Origin: Candidatus Minthosoma equi
Lineage (GTDB): Bacteria > Bacteroidota > Bacteroidia > Bacteroidales > Bacteroidaceae
Length of the DNA stretch: 64,000 bases
NCBI GenBank assembly: GCA_018064885.1
Contig: JAGHUI010000023.1
Location: 62,001 to 126,000, forward strand
Reading direction: 5' to 3'
Below are positions 17,183 through 26,116 of this stretch, one piece after another (the stretch's first letter is position 1; every line of letters begins with the position of its first letter). Below the pieces are notes generated by a model. That model was given only the letters and a program-made list of their open reading frames with translations, did no database searches and was not told where the DNA came from. Position numbers and translations under genes: made by a program.

Positions 17183-17215
17183 TCAAACTGTATCCATGAA
17201 GTCTCTTTCTGTCTT
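17183..17215 (-). pseudogene. Last codons of an ABC-2 permease (wzm) remnant
   Basis: The minus strand reads KTERDFMDTV followed by TGA, identical in protein sequence to the C-terminus of the Wzm permease at 25250. Nucleotide match extends about 34 bp; the frame closes directly upstream (TGA), where a direct repeat begins. Only a recombination scar remains. Confidence 0.65.
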
Positions 17216-17329
17216 TCAATAAAAGAGAATTGAGTAACCCCATAATAACGAAAACAATAACAATACGCTGTCTGCTAAGAAATGGTCGAACACAGATTCA
17301 AGAGATTGAACGGATATTCTGTTTTTTCT
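17214..17329. repeat. Imperfect direct repeat, copy A
   Basis: About 115 bp, starting TTTCAATAAA and including ACGCTGTCTGCTAAGAAATGG and ACGGATATTCTG. It is matched at 17934-18046 in the same orientation. The two copies flank the unknown gene at 17375-17827. Confidence 0.75.
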
Positions 17330-17374
17330 AAAATCATGAATTAGGCTCACTTCTGTCCCTTGCCACTTTTGATT

Positions 17375-17827
17375 TTACATATCTCCTGACCATCCATGAC
17401 CAAGATCCCAATGGATGTCGTAAACGAATTCGAAGTAAGGGAGTGCAAATTCGACCTCAATCATTTTTGCAAGTTCCGATTCTATAGGTTTTGCCCATTG
17501 ACCAACGAAGACAATGAACTTATTGATATTCCAGGCTACCCTACCACGAGGAATTTGTGTATAGTCGCCCATAAATTTTGTTTGTTCGCCTGTTGCCTGA
17601 GCTATAAAATACTCCTTTGCCCAAATCTGACGATGCAGATGAGGGTAGTTGATGAATGGCAGACCTTTATCTGCAGCTTCTTCAACTTGTTTCGGAGTAA
17701 GTTCTTGTTTGCGAACACCAAAGAAGGCGTGATCATTAGAATCATACCAGAAGATGCCTACCTGCGGCATTGGTTCATCAAAACTTGCCATATCGGTCAT
17801 CTGTTGTTGTATTTCTTTTTCCGACAT
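17375..17827 (-). CDS. Uncharacterised 150-aa protein
   Basis: Not recognised. 150 aa, soluble, acidic N-terminus (MSEKEIQQQMTDMASF) and aromatic-rich body: VGIFWYDSNDHAFFGVR, FINYPHLHRQIWAKEYF, RGRVAWNINKFIVFVGQW and YFEFVYDIHWDLGHGW. His/Asp/Trp at the C-terminus are notable. No signal peptide. It is flanked by about 115-bp direct repeats and breaks the otherwise tight spacing of the capsule genes, so it looks like an inserted cassette. The plus-strand frame across the same span lacks such composition and is taken as a shadow. Confidence 0.7.
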   Translation of the reverse strand: MSEKEIQQQMTDMASFDEPMPQVGIFWYDSNDHAFFGVRKQELTPKQVEEAADKGLPFINYPHLHRQIWAKEYFIAQATGEQTKFMGDYTQIPRGRVAWNINKFIVFVGQWAKPIESELAKMIEVEFALPYFEFVYDIHWDLGHGWSGDM

Positions 17828-17933
17828 ATATATATTTTGATTTAACTTTCACATTTGAGAAGAAGCTGAGGACAGACATTCTTCAACTCCTACAACTCTT
17901 TGAATATTATTTCTACCAATTCTTGTTATCTCC

Positions 17934-18046
17934 TTTCAATAAAGAAGGATTGAGGAATCCCTTCATAACGATAATAATACGCTGTCAGTTAAGAAATGGC
18001 CGAACCCAGATTCAAGAGATAGAACGGATATTCTGTTTTTCTCAAA
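17934..18046. repeat. Imperfect direct repeat, copy B
   Basis: Begins TTTCAATAAAGAAGG, continues through ATACGCTGTCAGTTAAGAAA, and ends near GGATATTCTGTTTTTC. It matches copy A (17214-17329) with scattered substitutions and short indels, in the same orientation. Confidence 0.75.
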
Positions 18047-18120
18047 TAGAGAGAATCTGTGTTCAGCGTCATGAGAATATTTCTACTAAATTTACACTCC
18101 AGTCAATTTTCATCATAAAG

Positions 18121-19185
18121 TTATGCTTTGGATGATTTATCAAAACGGCAGGACGATGACAACCATGGAATTAAATTGTCAAAAATCATTTTTAGATTAT
18201 ACTTTGATGCCCATCCGAGATGCGCGAGTTTTGCTGATGACAGACGCAGTCGAGTTTCTGGGGCATATCCATGAGATTCATCAATCTCAATGCGTAAGCT
18301 GATTGCTGGCGCATAGGTGTCACGGAAGTACTCTGCTAACTGACGGATAGAGATATATGTCGCATCATTCGCAACATTGTACGCCTCGGCATCTTTTCCT
18401 CTTAGCATGATTGTCAATATAGCGTCTATGGCATCAAGTGTATAACAGTAAGGTTTTGCAGACTCTCCTCGCGTGTGTAGAACTATGTCTTCACCAAAAG
18501 CCACCTTACGTGCAAACTGATTGACCGCTCTATCATCGTCAAACGACACTCCTACCCCTGTTGTTTGTGTCAGCCTGGCTATCTTTGCAGGAACTCCATA
18601 TTCATGCGCATATAGGCAACATAAATTCTCTGCCGCCAACTTTGCCATCGGATAAGAACTACGAGGAATCATAGGATCAATGTATCCATATATATCTTCT
18701 GTTACAGAATCTGTATCATCTGATATCTGCCCATAGACTTCCAGCGATGACAAAAAAACAAAACTCTTGACAGGATGCTGTTGAGCAAATTGCAACAATA
18801 TTTGTGTGCTATTATATATAAACGTAGATGTTTCTACTGCATGTTCCACCAAATAGCGGCTCGATGTAGGTGCAGCACAATGAATGATATAATCCACATG
18901 CTCTATAGCATCATAATCATAAGCACATAAATCACATTCTATGAAGTGAATTTGTGCCAGTTCTGTCCTATCGAACATCGCAAGAGCTTTACTCTTATTT
19001 CTGAGGGGCGCAATGATGCGGATATCCTGGCTTAAGGAAAGAAGGCTGTGTGCCAGTATGGAACCGATAAGGCCTGTGATTCCTGTGATTAGGAAAGTGC
19101 TGCCTGACAATTCTTTGCCGTACTGACAATGAGTTGTGAAATTTCGTATGTCTTTCTGGAGAAGCGGATGCATATCAGATGCCAT
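18121..19185 (-). CDS. NAD-dependent epimerase/dehydratase (extended SDR)
   Basis: 354 aa from the ATG at 19185, which overlaps the cytidylyltransferase stop by 11 bp; a GTG at 19203 and an ATG at 19173 are alternatives. ITGITGLIGSILAH is the NAD-binding GxxGxxG, FVFLSSLEVYG supplies the catalytic Ser, and SSYPMAKLAAENLC the YxxxK pair. Closest in feel to UDP-glucuronate decarboxylase/dTDP-glucose dehydratase-type enzymes. Position between an IspD-like gene and a LicD gene suggests it makes or modifies the CDP-linked alditol or sugar they use. Product unknown. Confidence 0.82.
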   Translation of the reverse strand: MASDMHPLLQKDIRNFTTHCQYGKELSGSTFLITGITGLIGSILAHSLLSLSQDIRIIAPLRNKSKALAMFDRTELAQIHFIECDLCAYDYDAIEHVDYIIHCAAPTSSRYLVEHAVETSTFIYNSTQILLQFAQQHPVKSFVFLSSLEVYGQISDDTDSVTEDIYGYIDPMIPRSSYPMAKLAAENLCCLYAHEYGVPAKIARLTQTTGVGVSFDDDRAVNQFARKVAFGEDIVLHTRGESAKPYCYTLDAIDAILTIMLRGKDAEAYNVANDATYISIRQLAEYFRDTYAPAISLRIEIDESHGYAPETRLRLSSAKLAHLGWASKYNLKMIFDNLIPWLSSSCRFDKSSKA

Positions 19186-19906
19186 AAGCCTGCTGATCTT
19201 CACGCATCTTCAAGATGGCACGGAAGATAAAGAAGTCAGTAGGCGTAGTGATTTTAATATTCTCGTATGAGCCGATGCAGGAGTAAAGACGATGACCATA
19301 ATGATGCATCAGAGTGCTGGAATCGATGTAATCATGGCGACCATCTTTTCTTGCCTGAGTTTGTGCCGCCAAAATGTCGAAAAGTCGGAAAGTCTGTGGT
19401 GCACGGGCAAGGAAAGATTCATTACGACCGGGCACATAAGGTTGTCCACCTTGTGGTGCTATGACTATAGTTTCGGTAGCAGGTACACAAGTAATACAAT
19501 TGCCATGCTCATGGGCAATCTGAAGATTGGCTGAGATAGTCTCTGGAAGTTCCAGAGGTCGCACACCATCGTGAATCAGAACAAATGCATCTGTTTCCTT
19601 ACACGCTTCTGCATATTGACGGGCTGCACAAAGGCCATTATAAATGCTATCCTGACCTGTAGGACCACCAGGAACGACTGATACAACTTTGCGGATACCG
19701 TATTTCTGGATCAATCGCTCAAGATTTGGGATCCAGGACTCGATGCAAGAAACACATATAGCATCAATCTGTGGATGATGCTCAAATATCTCGAGGGTAT
19801 AAATGATAACCGGCTTGCCATTAGCTTCAAGGAACTGCTTTGGCATACCAGGCTTCTGCATTCTGACGCCATAGCCCCCAGCAAAAATTACAGCAATATT
19901 TTTCAT
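19175..19906 (-). CDS. IspD/TarI-family cytidylyltransferase
   Basis: 243 aa. AVIFAGGYGVRMQKPGMPKQ is the CTP-binding GG-x-R-M-x(5)-PK-Q motif; VLIHDGVRPLELPE and CVPATETIVI are the substrate-site blocks. The fold makes CDP-methylerythritol (IspD) or CDP-ribitol (TarI). In a polysaccharide operon beside a LicD-type phosphotransferase, a role in making a CDP-activated alditol or polyol for the polymer is more likely than isoprenoid synthesis; this is inference. FAGGYG instead of the usual AAGxG is also common in the TarI-like branch. Confidence 0.83.
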   Translation of the reverse strand: MKNIAVIFAGGYGVRMQKPGMPKQFLEANGKPVIIYTLEIFEHHPQIDAICVSCIESWIPNLERLIQKYGIRKVVSVVPGGPTGQDSIYNGLCAARQYAEACKETDAFVLIHDGVRPLELPETISANLQIAHEHGNCITCVPATETIVIAPQGGQPYVPGRNESFLARAPQTFRLFDILAAQTQARKDGRHDYIDSSTLMHHYGHRLYSCIGSYENIKITTPTDFFIFRAILKMREDQQAYGI

Positions 19907-19953
19907 ACGGCAAACTCTGTTTATATTTACATATCGAACTATGGAATTTCTCT

Positions 19954-20799
19954 CTACAGAGATACTACTGCACTAGAAATATGTTTGCAATGCTGGTGAC
20001 GTTTATTTTCTGGCAGGGGCGTCATATAGTCACCATAAATGCCAGTAAGATAATCATGCCATCCTGATGGTACAGGCAATTCACGAGTTCCAAAACGCAT
20101 CTGTTCAAGATTGAGGAAATATGAAGACGGTTGCACTTCACCTATTCCGTAAATACCCCAAACAATGCATGCACTATATTGGGTATCCTGAACGCGGTAA
20201 CTTGCACATTGTGAACAGATCTTATTAATATATTTTTTCCGCTGAGATGGAAATAGTTTCGCAGGTACATACATAAATATGTCTATAGGGAACTCCCTCA
20301 CAAAATAGACAAGCTTTGCTTTCCAACAATCATACAATTTATTGAATGGAACTTGATTAACTATACAGTCAACAAATTTCTGCGTTTTTTTTCTGTATTT
20401 CAGAAAATATCTCTGTGCTTCATTCAAATTGTCTCCACATCCATCATACACAAAAATATCAATACTGATTTTGTTTGATGTTCTGGAGTCTTTTTTTACC
20501 ATCTTTGCAAATGGGTATAAGTATGCTTTTTTATGTTTCAAGTCATACAATTCATATCCTTCTGTGCCTTCTTGATGAAACAGGTTTATGAATCGCTCAT
20601 AATTTTCTCTTGTCATGGCAATGTCTGCATCATCATCCCAAGGGATAATACATTGATGACGCACCGCTCCAAGCAAGGTACCACCTACCAAGAAATAAGG
20701 GATGTTATGAGCTTTGCAGAAATCATCGACCATATACAGAATCTCATAAATGATCTGCTGATGCTGCTCTAAAGTTAAAGGAACAAGTGTCGAAGCCAC
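19954..20799 (-). CDS. LicD-family phosphotransferase
   Basis: 281 aa. IPYFLVGGTLLGAVRHQCII followed by PWDDDADIAMTRENYERF is the LicD signature: a nucleotidyltransferase-like fold with GG-x-LLG and a W-DDD-D metal site. LicD proteins transfer phosphocholine or another phospho-group from a CDP carrier to a sugar. With the IspD-like and SDR genes next to it, it probably adds a phospho-alditol or similar group to the capsule unit. The C-terminal third (SACIVWGIYGIGEVQPSSYF, EQMRFGTRELPVPSGWHDYL) is the conserved second LicD block. Complete. Confidence 0.86.
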   Translation of the reverse strand: MASTLVPLTLEQHQQIIYEILYMVDDFCKAHNIPYFLVGGTLLGAVRHQCIIPWDDDADIAMTRENYERFINLFHQEGTEGYELYDLKHKKAYLYPFAKMVKKDSRTSNKISIDIFVYDGCGDNLNEAQRYFLKYRKKTQKFVDCIVNQVPFNKLYDCWKAKLVYFVREFPIDIFMYVPAKLFPSQRKKYINKICSQCASYRVQDTQYSACIVWGIYGIGEVQPSSYFLNLEQMRFGTRELPVPSGWHDYLTGIYGDYMTPLPENKRHQHCKHISSAVVSL

Positions 20800-20800
20800 G

Positions 20801-21928
20801 TCAGTTTATGATTATGCGTATCTTATTCAAGACTCGATATAAAAGCGAATAGAGGAACACCCATGGACGGTAGGATAATACTATGATTCTCTGCGATATC
20901 TTATTTGCTGTTAATCTTCTATCAATAAAATCACCACTCTGAGCATTTATCCAATTCTTGCAAAAATATCGTATTAGAACGAATACTTGAGTGTAGTAGT
21001 ATTTTGTAGGATGATGATAAATTTTATCAATCCATTTCAACTCGTCTGTTTTGTTCAAATGTTCAATTCCGATTTCTGCACACTGTGAAAAGATGTCTAT
21101 AATCTCTTTGTGCGAATATGGCATACAGAGAATACGATTGAACAAAACGAGATATTTGTGCATGAAATTACTCTTTACCGCAGGACAATCTATGTATTCT
21201 ATTGAAAATTCCTTGAGTTTGTGATTCGCCACAATCAAATCGTTTATTGTCCTTTTGACATGATTAACAGCACGATTTTGTACTGAACTACTTGCATGTG
21301 TACGATATGAATATAACTTAGCGTGGCTGATAATCAGTGTACTCTCGTAGCGTAAGGAATCCCATGTAAACACATTGTCTTCTGAATAACTGATAGAAGG
21401 GAATGCTATTGCATGCTTTTGAACAAATGAGCGCTTATACCACTTAAAAGGAAGATTCACTCGCATGCCATGTGTTGCATAATAGTCTTTTGACTTGCCT
21501 TGATAGGCGATTTCTCCCCATTGATATGCATTTCCAAGGATACCATCTTTAACATAACTAAACCAGATAATGTCTGGATCTTTAGTCAATAATTCGTCTA
21601 TTATATATCGGTATGAATTATCAAACATGAAATCATCAGGATCCACGAAATGGAGATATTCTCCTTGAGCTTTGGACAATCCAGTATTCCTTGCTTCACC
21701 TGTGCCTTGATTTGCCTGATGAAAAACACTTATATTGACATACTTTGCTGCAATCTTGTCTGCGAATTCACCACCGCCGTCTGTAGAGCCATCATCTATG
21801 ATGATAATTTCAAAATCCGAGTCATCAATACCCTGACGATAGAGCGAGTCTATACAATCTTGAATGTATAAGACATTATTATATAGTGGAATTATAACAG
21901 AAAGAAGCATGATACCAAATATGTTCAA
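20801..21928 (-). CDS. Family 2 glycosyltransferase
   Basis: 375 aa; an internal ATG (21910) just before LLSVIIPLYNN is an equally good start. EIIIIDDGSTDGGGEF and YLHFVDPDDFMFDNSY hold the catalytic-site Asp residues, with VDPDD in place of the usual DSDD, a common variant. QANQGTGEARNTGLSKAQGE is the intervening loop. The C-terminal 150 residues are long and basic with hydrophobic patches (VLSYRPWVFLYSLLYRVL), suggesting membrane contact. It follows the LicD gene with 1-bp spacing. Sugar unknown. Confidence 0.86.
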   Translation of the reverse strand: MNIFGIMLLSVIIPLYNNVLYIQDCIDSLYRQGIDDSDFEIIIIDDGSTDGGGEFADKIAAKYVNISVFHQANQGTGEARNTGLSKAQGEYLHFVDPDDFMFDNSYRYIIDELLTKDPDIIWFSYVKDGILGNAYQWGEIAYQGKSKDYYATHGMRVNLPFKWYKRSFVQKHAIAFPSISYSEDNVFTWDSLRYESTLIISHAKLYSYRTHASSSVQNRAVNHVKRTINDLIVANHKLKEFSIEYIDCPAVKSNFMHKYLVLFNRILCMPYSHKEIIDIFSQCAEIGIEHLNKTDELKWIDKIYHHPTKYYYTQVFVLIRYFCKNWINAQSGDFIDRRLTANKISQRIIVLSYRPWVFLYSLLYRVLNKIRIIIN

Positions 21929-21932
21929 AATG

Positions 21933-22958
21933 TCATATCATACATCTGAAACGATTATAGAATTCATATAATCGAGGATTAAAAAAGGCTATTATATCCT
22001 TCCATGTATAATGCAAGCTGTCTCTTAAATATAAGACAAACTGCAACATACCGATTTTATATTGAACTGGAATACTATCGTACAAACCTGATTTATATGC
22101 CATATATGCAAATGAACACATCAATCGCTTCTTGCGCAATAAAGCTAACTCTTGCAAATCTTTTTCATTGTTATTGCAAAAGAAATCAGCACAGGATTCT
22201 GTTGCTTCAATACCATCATATCTCCTGATGGAGAATGGACTGTTGGTAATGCTAGTTTCATGCTTTCGATAATAGTAATGTTGTTCTGATGTTATGCATA
22301 CTGTTTCTGCCTGATAGAGCAACAAGGGAATAACAGCATCATCCTCATGGATCTTTCCAACAGGAAACCGAATGGTATCGAACAATTTGATATCAAATAA
22401 TTTCCCCCATGCTGTAATGCCAGCATCAAATGACCGATTGCATTCTTTTCGGCACAGCCTTGCATATACATCAGCTACAGATTCCTTGCCAGACAAAACG
22501 AAAGAATCATGTGGTTCAACATCAGCAATAAGCTCTTCCGAATTTGCGAATGCAATATGCTGGCAAGCTGATATTGTTGCATTTGACTTTTCTATTGCAT
22601 TATATAGAGTTTCGACATATCGCTCACCAACATAATCGTCACTATCTATGAAGGTTATATAGTTTCCCTTCGCTACATCTATACCTGTATTTCTTGCAGC
22701 ACTGAGCCCTCTGTTGTGTTCATGGTGCAGAATCAGAAAGGTTAATGGTGATTTGTCAGAGGTTAGAGTCCCATCTTCATAAGTACGATAACCTTCTCTT
22801 GTCAACATTCCTTCCACAAGCTCCATGCTGTTGTCCTGACCACAATCATCGACCAGGATGCACTCCACACCTTCGGTCATGGTCTGGTTCATGACGCTCT
22901 GGAGGCACTGCTCTACATATGGTGCAACATTATAGATTGGGATGATGATAGAGACCAT
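21933..22958 (-). CDS. Family 2 glycosyltransferase
   Basis: 341 aa. MVSIIIPIYNVAPYVEQCLQ, CILVDDCGQDNSMELVE and YITFIDSDDYVGERYVETL define the GT-A site; HNRGLSAARNTGIDVAKGN is the conserved loop. DDCGQD in place of DDGSTD is shared with the gene at 28559-29560, so these two are probably paralogues with similar donors. It overlaps the upstream glycosyltransferase gene by 29 bp. Confidence 0.87.
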   Translation of the reverse strand: MVSIIIPIYNVAPYVEQCLQSVMNQTMTEGVECILVDDCGQDNSMELVEGMLTREGYRTYEDGTLTSDKSPLTFLILHHEHNRGLSAARNTGIDVAKGNYITFIDSDDYVGERYVETLYNAIEKSNATISACQHIAFANSEELIADVEPHDSFVLSGKESVADVYARLCRKECNRSFDAGITAWGKLFDIKLFDTIRFPVGKIHEDDAVIPLLLYQAETVCITSEQHYYYRKHETSITNSPFSIRRYDGIEATESCADFFCNNNEKDLQELALLRKKRLMCSFAYMAYKSGLYDSIPVQYKIGMLQFVLYLRDSLHYTWKDIIAFFNPRLYEFYNRFRCMI

Positions 22959-23931
22959 ATAGCCATTTTTTTGCTACTAGATAGGCATTCAATGCACTGA
23001 CAAAAAGGCCGAAAACCTTTGGGCAACTTTGATATGCTTCGAGCAATGGAGGGGTAAAGAGCATACGGGCTGCATCGCCTGTGGCAACTTGGGAAAGCTG
23101 TGCGAAGAACTGAGCGGGTTGGCTGATGATGCGCTGCAAGGGTGCGGTGATGAGGCCTGTTTCTTTGATTGGGTCTAATATCCAGGGGCTGGAGAGCAAC
23201 GTCTTATTCTGACTGGGGAAATAATGGATGATGGCGGCTTTTGCCACTGCACTTCTACCCTCCTGGAACGACACCTGACAGTTGAGCCTTGGGTCTAAAG
23301 GGGAGATAACGTTATCCATCTCATGGTTTGATAGAAGCAGGGGTAGCTGATCGACCTTTACTCCAAATTGTAATTGAGACTGATAGTGGGATGCCCATCT
23401 TTCATAGAGCTCATGAGCCCGTGGGGTGTCTCTGACAAGCATCACTCCGCTATTATATTGCCAAAGTCCTTCGATGTCGGCACCGACCTTCTGCGCTTCT
23501 CGCCATATCCAACGCTCTGTTTCATGACGGCACTGAGACCGTCTGGGCAGGGGGCGCTCAACATGGCTGTCTTTTACAGCAGCAATCTCATACGGTATGT
23601 CATCAATGAAACCAAGGGAAGAACAAATGACAGTATCGGTATCGATAAATAGATAATCGTTTTGTGTGAGTGTTCGGAGATGGGTCTTGAGGTAGCGACT
23701 GCGCTGCATCTTGCTCCAATCTGCGGGAGTATCGACAGAGAGCACATTAATGTCATAGTTATAGATACCCCGTCTATTGTCATTGAGTGTGGTGTATGTG
23801 TCCACATCACATACCACTTCTACTTTGGCTTGAGGATTATGCAGACGCAAGGAATGAAGGCTGACCAGAAGCTGTTCGTAGTAATAGTCTCGATTGTCAC
23901 TTACCAGACAATATACAATCTTGGTTTTCAT
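22930..23931 (-). CDS. GT-A glycosyltransferase (nucleotide-diphospho-sugar transferase type)
   Basis: 333 aa. MKTKIVYCLVSDNRDYYYEQ starts a GT8/PF03407-like fold; DYLFIDTDTVICSSL contains the DxD metal site, LWQYNSGVMLVRDTP is the conserved asparagine-serine-glycine block, and VDQLPLLLSNH follows. KAAIIHYFPSQN near residue 235 has the His expected after the acceptor site. The C-terminus is hydrophobic and amphipathic. Its place just after the ABC ATPase gene in the operon suggests work on the polymer exported by that system. Donor unknown. Confidence 0.75.
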   Translation of the reverse strand: MKTKIVYCLVSDNRDYYYEQLLVSLHSLRLHNPQAKVEVVCDVDTYTTLNDNRRGIYNYDINVLSVDTPADWSKMQRSRYLKTHLRTLTQNDYLFIDTDTVICSSLGFIDDIPYEIAAVKDSHVERPLPRRSQCRHETERWIWREAQKVGADIEGLWQYNSGVMLVRDTPRAHELYERWASHYQSQLQFGVKVDQLPLLLSNHEMDNVISPLDPRLNCQVSFQEGRSAVAKAAIIHYFPSQNKTLLSSPWILDPIKETGLITAPLQRIISQPAQFFAQLSQVATGDAARMLFTPPLLEAYQSCPKVFGLFVSALNAYLVAKKWLYGLYHHPNL

Positions 23932-23968
23932 CTTGGAATGCTATAAGCAAGTGGAAAGTATGTGAGAC

Positions 23969-25234
23969 CTATTTCTGGGATAACATGCTGAATGCACCTT
24001 CATGGCTTAATTTCAAAGCATAGCCATGGATGCTATCAGATGGCTGCATATGAACGATGGCACAATCTTTAGCATAGAAATAATCAAGAACACTTGGCTT
24101 GTGCATGCAGATATCGATTAAATAATCTCCCTGTGCATGATACTGAGGCAGACAAATATGGCGGACAAAAGAAAAATGCCCTTCAAGATGTTCTAATATG
24201 CCTGTGCATCGGCCCTCAGCATAAGACATAATGGGAGTGCCGGAAAGGGTTTTGAATATTACCTTGGCAGCCACATCTACTGGCACGGAAGTATAGCCTT
24301 CGATGCGAAGCTCCACGGTCTGCTGATTACCCAGGATGGTGGTTTCTGATTGCTCTGTACCATTGAAGGAGATGCGGAGATCACTCAGATAGTCCATCTT
24401 CTGCAGGATGTTTTCCGTAATCAGATTCCTTTCTACAACGTTGCATTGAGCAGCATAAGTATCTACAGCATCATTGGCATAACCATTGAATATCTGTGTG
24501 CCGTTATGCAGGACAATACCTCTGGAGCATAGGCTCCTGACGGATGCCATATTATGACTGACGAACAGCACCGTACGCCCCTGCCCCTGACTAACATCCT
24601 GAATCTTGCCTAAAGCTTTCTTCTGGAACTCAGCGTCACCTACAGTAAGTACCTCATCAACCACCAGAATCTCAGGCTCAAGAAAGGCGGCAACAGCAAA
24701 ACCAAGGCGGACAGTCATGCCTGAGGAATAGCGCTTGACAGGAGTATCAAGGTAGCGCTCTACGCCTGCAAAATCTACTATTTCATCGAGCTTGCGGGTG
24801 ATCTCCTGCTTGGTCATGCCCATGATGGAACCGTTCATATAGATGTTCTCACGACCGGTGAACTCAGGATGGAAACCCGTGCCGACTTCGAGTAAGGAAG
24901 CGATGCGTCCGTTATAATGAATACAACCTGTGGTGGGGGTGGTTATATTGCTAAGTAGTTTGAGCAGGGTGCTCTTACCGGCTCCGTTCTTGCCAATAAT
25001 GCCGAGAACTTCTCCTTGCTCTACTTTAAAGGAGATGTCGCGAAGCGCCCAAACATAGTCACTCTCACCTTTTGTGGTGCGGTCATTTGTCTGACCTATT
25101 TTCAAGTATGGATCATCTTTGCCTAAAACAGAAGTTTGCCACCAACGATTCAGATCATGACTTAGAGTGCCAGTGCCAACTCGGCCAAGACGATACATCT
25201 TACCGACATTATCGAATTCTATAGCAATTGACAT
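23969..25234 (-). CDS. wzt: Wzt-like ABC transporter ATPase with C-terminal carbohydrate-binding domain
   Basis: 421 aa from the ATG at 25234; an upstream GTG would add MKHI. Nucleotide-binding domain: Walker A GIIGKNGAGKST, Q-loop region TGFHPEFTGRENIYMNG, signature RYSSGMTVRLGF, Walker B ILVVDEVLTVGD and H-loop VLFVSHNMASVRSL. Residues about 255-421 are a beta-sandwich of the Wzt-C type (SVPVDVAAKVIFKTLSGTPI, HAQGDYLIDICMHKPSVLDY), which in other bacteria recognises the finished non-reducing end of the glycan. The permease partner is directly upstream (25250-26089). A second, very similar Wzt lies at 31321-32598. Confidence 0.9.
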   Translation of the reverse strand: MSIAIEFDNVGKMYRLGRVGTGTLSHDLNRWWQTSVLGKDDPYLKIGQTNDRTTKGESDYVWALRDISFKVEQGEVLGIIGKNGAGKSTLLKLLSNITTPTTGCIHYNGRIASLLEVGTGFHPEFTGRENIYMNGSIMGMTKQEITRKLDEIVDFAGVERYLDTPVKRYSSGMTVRLGFAVAAFLEPEILVVDEVLTVGDAEFQKKALGKIQDVSQGQGRTVLFVSHNMASVRSLCSRGIVLHNGTQIFNGYANDAVDTYAAQCNVVERNLITENILQKMDYLSDLRISFNGTEQSETTILGNQQTVELRIEGYTSVPVDVAAKVIFKTLSGTPIMSYAEGRCTGILEHLEGHFSFVRHICLPQYHAQGDYLIDICMHKPSVLDYFYAKDCAIVHMQPSDSIHGYALKLSHEGAFSMLSQK

Positions 25235-25249
25235 AATATGTTTCACAAA

Positions 25250-26089
25250 TCAGACAGTATCCATGAAGTCACGTTCTGTCTTTGAAAAAACAACCACACT
25301 GATAAATAGCACAATAAGCATGAAGATAGCACTATATAGGAGTCCTGTCCAGTCGAGAGATCCACAGGAGAGTGCACTGTATTTAAATGCCTCAAAGATT
25401 GGGGTTAGAGGATTGAGGGCGATGATGTCATGGTATTTCTCTGGCGCTGCACTTAACGGATAGACAACAGGTGTGGCATACATGAAAAGCTGGATGCCAA
25501 ATTGTACGAGAATCTTCAGATCACGATACTTGGTGGAAAGACTGGTGAAGATAAGCCCCCAGCCAATGGCATGAAATGCGAGAAGAAGCACCAAGAATGG
25601 GAAAAGAAGTATGCTCCAGTTAATACTAAGAGTTCCTGCTGGGAGGGTTATAATATAATATATGTATATACAGATAAATAAGCACAGCTGGATGAACATC
25701 TTCAGGAGATTGCTTGTGGCACTGCTTAATGGAACTACGAGGCGAGGAAAATAGACTTTGCCGAAGACATGGGCATTGGCTGTGAATACATCGGAACAAA
25801 GATTGAAGGTTTCGCTGAAGTAGTTCCAAAGCAAAATACCTGCAAAATAGAAAAGCGGCTGTGGTGCTCCATCTGTGCTGATACCTGCCAACCTGCCGAA
25901 CACAAACATATACATGATTGTGGTCAGGAGTGGCTGGACAACATACCAAAGGGGGCCGAGAATGGTCTGCTTGTACTTTGTGGCTATATCGCGTTTAATG
26001 TACATAACATATAAATCACGATAACGCCAAAGTCCTTTCAGATCAATATCAAGGAGCCTGTGTCGTGGTGTTATTATATGCTCATGCAT
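25250..26089 (-). CDS. wzm: Wzm-like ABC-2 polysaccharide export permease
   Basis: 279 aa with six predicted membrane segments. Conserved features are YIKRDIATKYKQTILGPLWY near the N-terminus (the amphipathic helix with KQTxLGxxW) and ITLNPLTP-like IIALNPLTPIFEAFKYSA near the last loop. It would form the channel for lipid-linked glycan with the Wzt ATPase encoded 15 bp downstream. The C-terminus KTERDFMDTV is repeated as a scar at 17183-17215. Eleven GGTTAGR repeats lie 28-104 bp upstream of its start. Confidence 0.9.
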   Translation of the reverse strand: MHEHIITPRHRLLDIDLKGLWRYRDLYVMYIKRDIATKYKQTILGPLWYVVQPLLTTIMYMFVFGRLAGISTDGAPQPLFYFAGILLWNYFSETFNLCSDVFTANAHVFGKVYFPRLVVPLSSATSNLLKMFIQLCLFICIYIYYIITLPAGTLSINWSILLFPFLVLLLAFHAIGWGLIFTSLSTKYRDLKILVQFGIQLFMYATPVVYPLSAAPEKYHDIIALNPLTPIFEAFKYSALSCGSLDWTGLLYSAIFMLIVLFISVVVFSKTERDFMDTV

Positions 26090-26116
26090 ATCAGTTGAAG
26101 TCCCAGTGCTCAGGGA

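Noticed and set aside
17396-18135. Two overlapping plus-strand ORFs (149 and 121 aa)
   Set aside because: Shadow of the 150-aa minus-strand gene and of repeat B; Phe/Cys/Leu-rich, no start signal; the minus frame has more natural composition.
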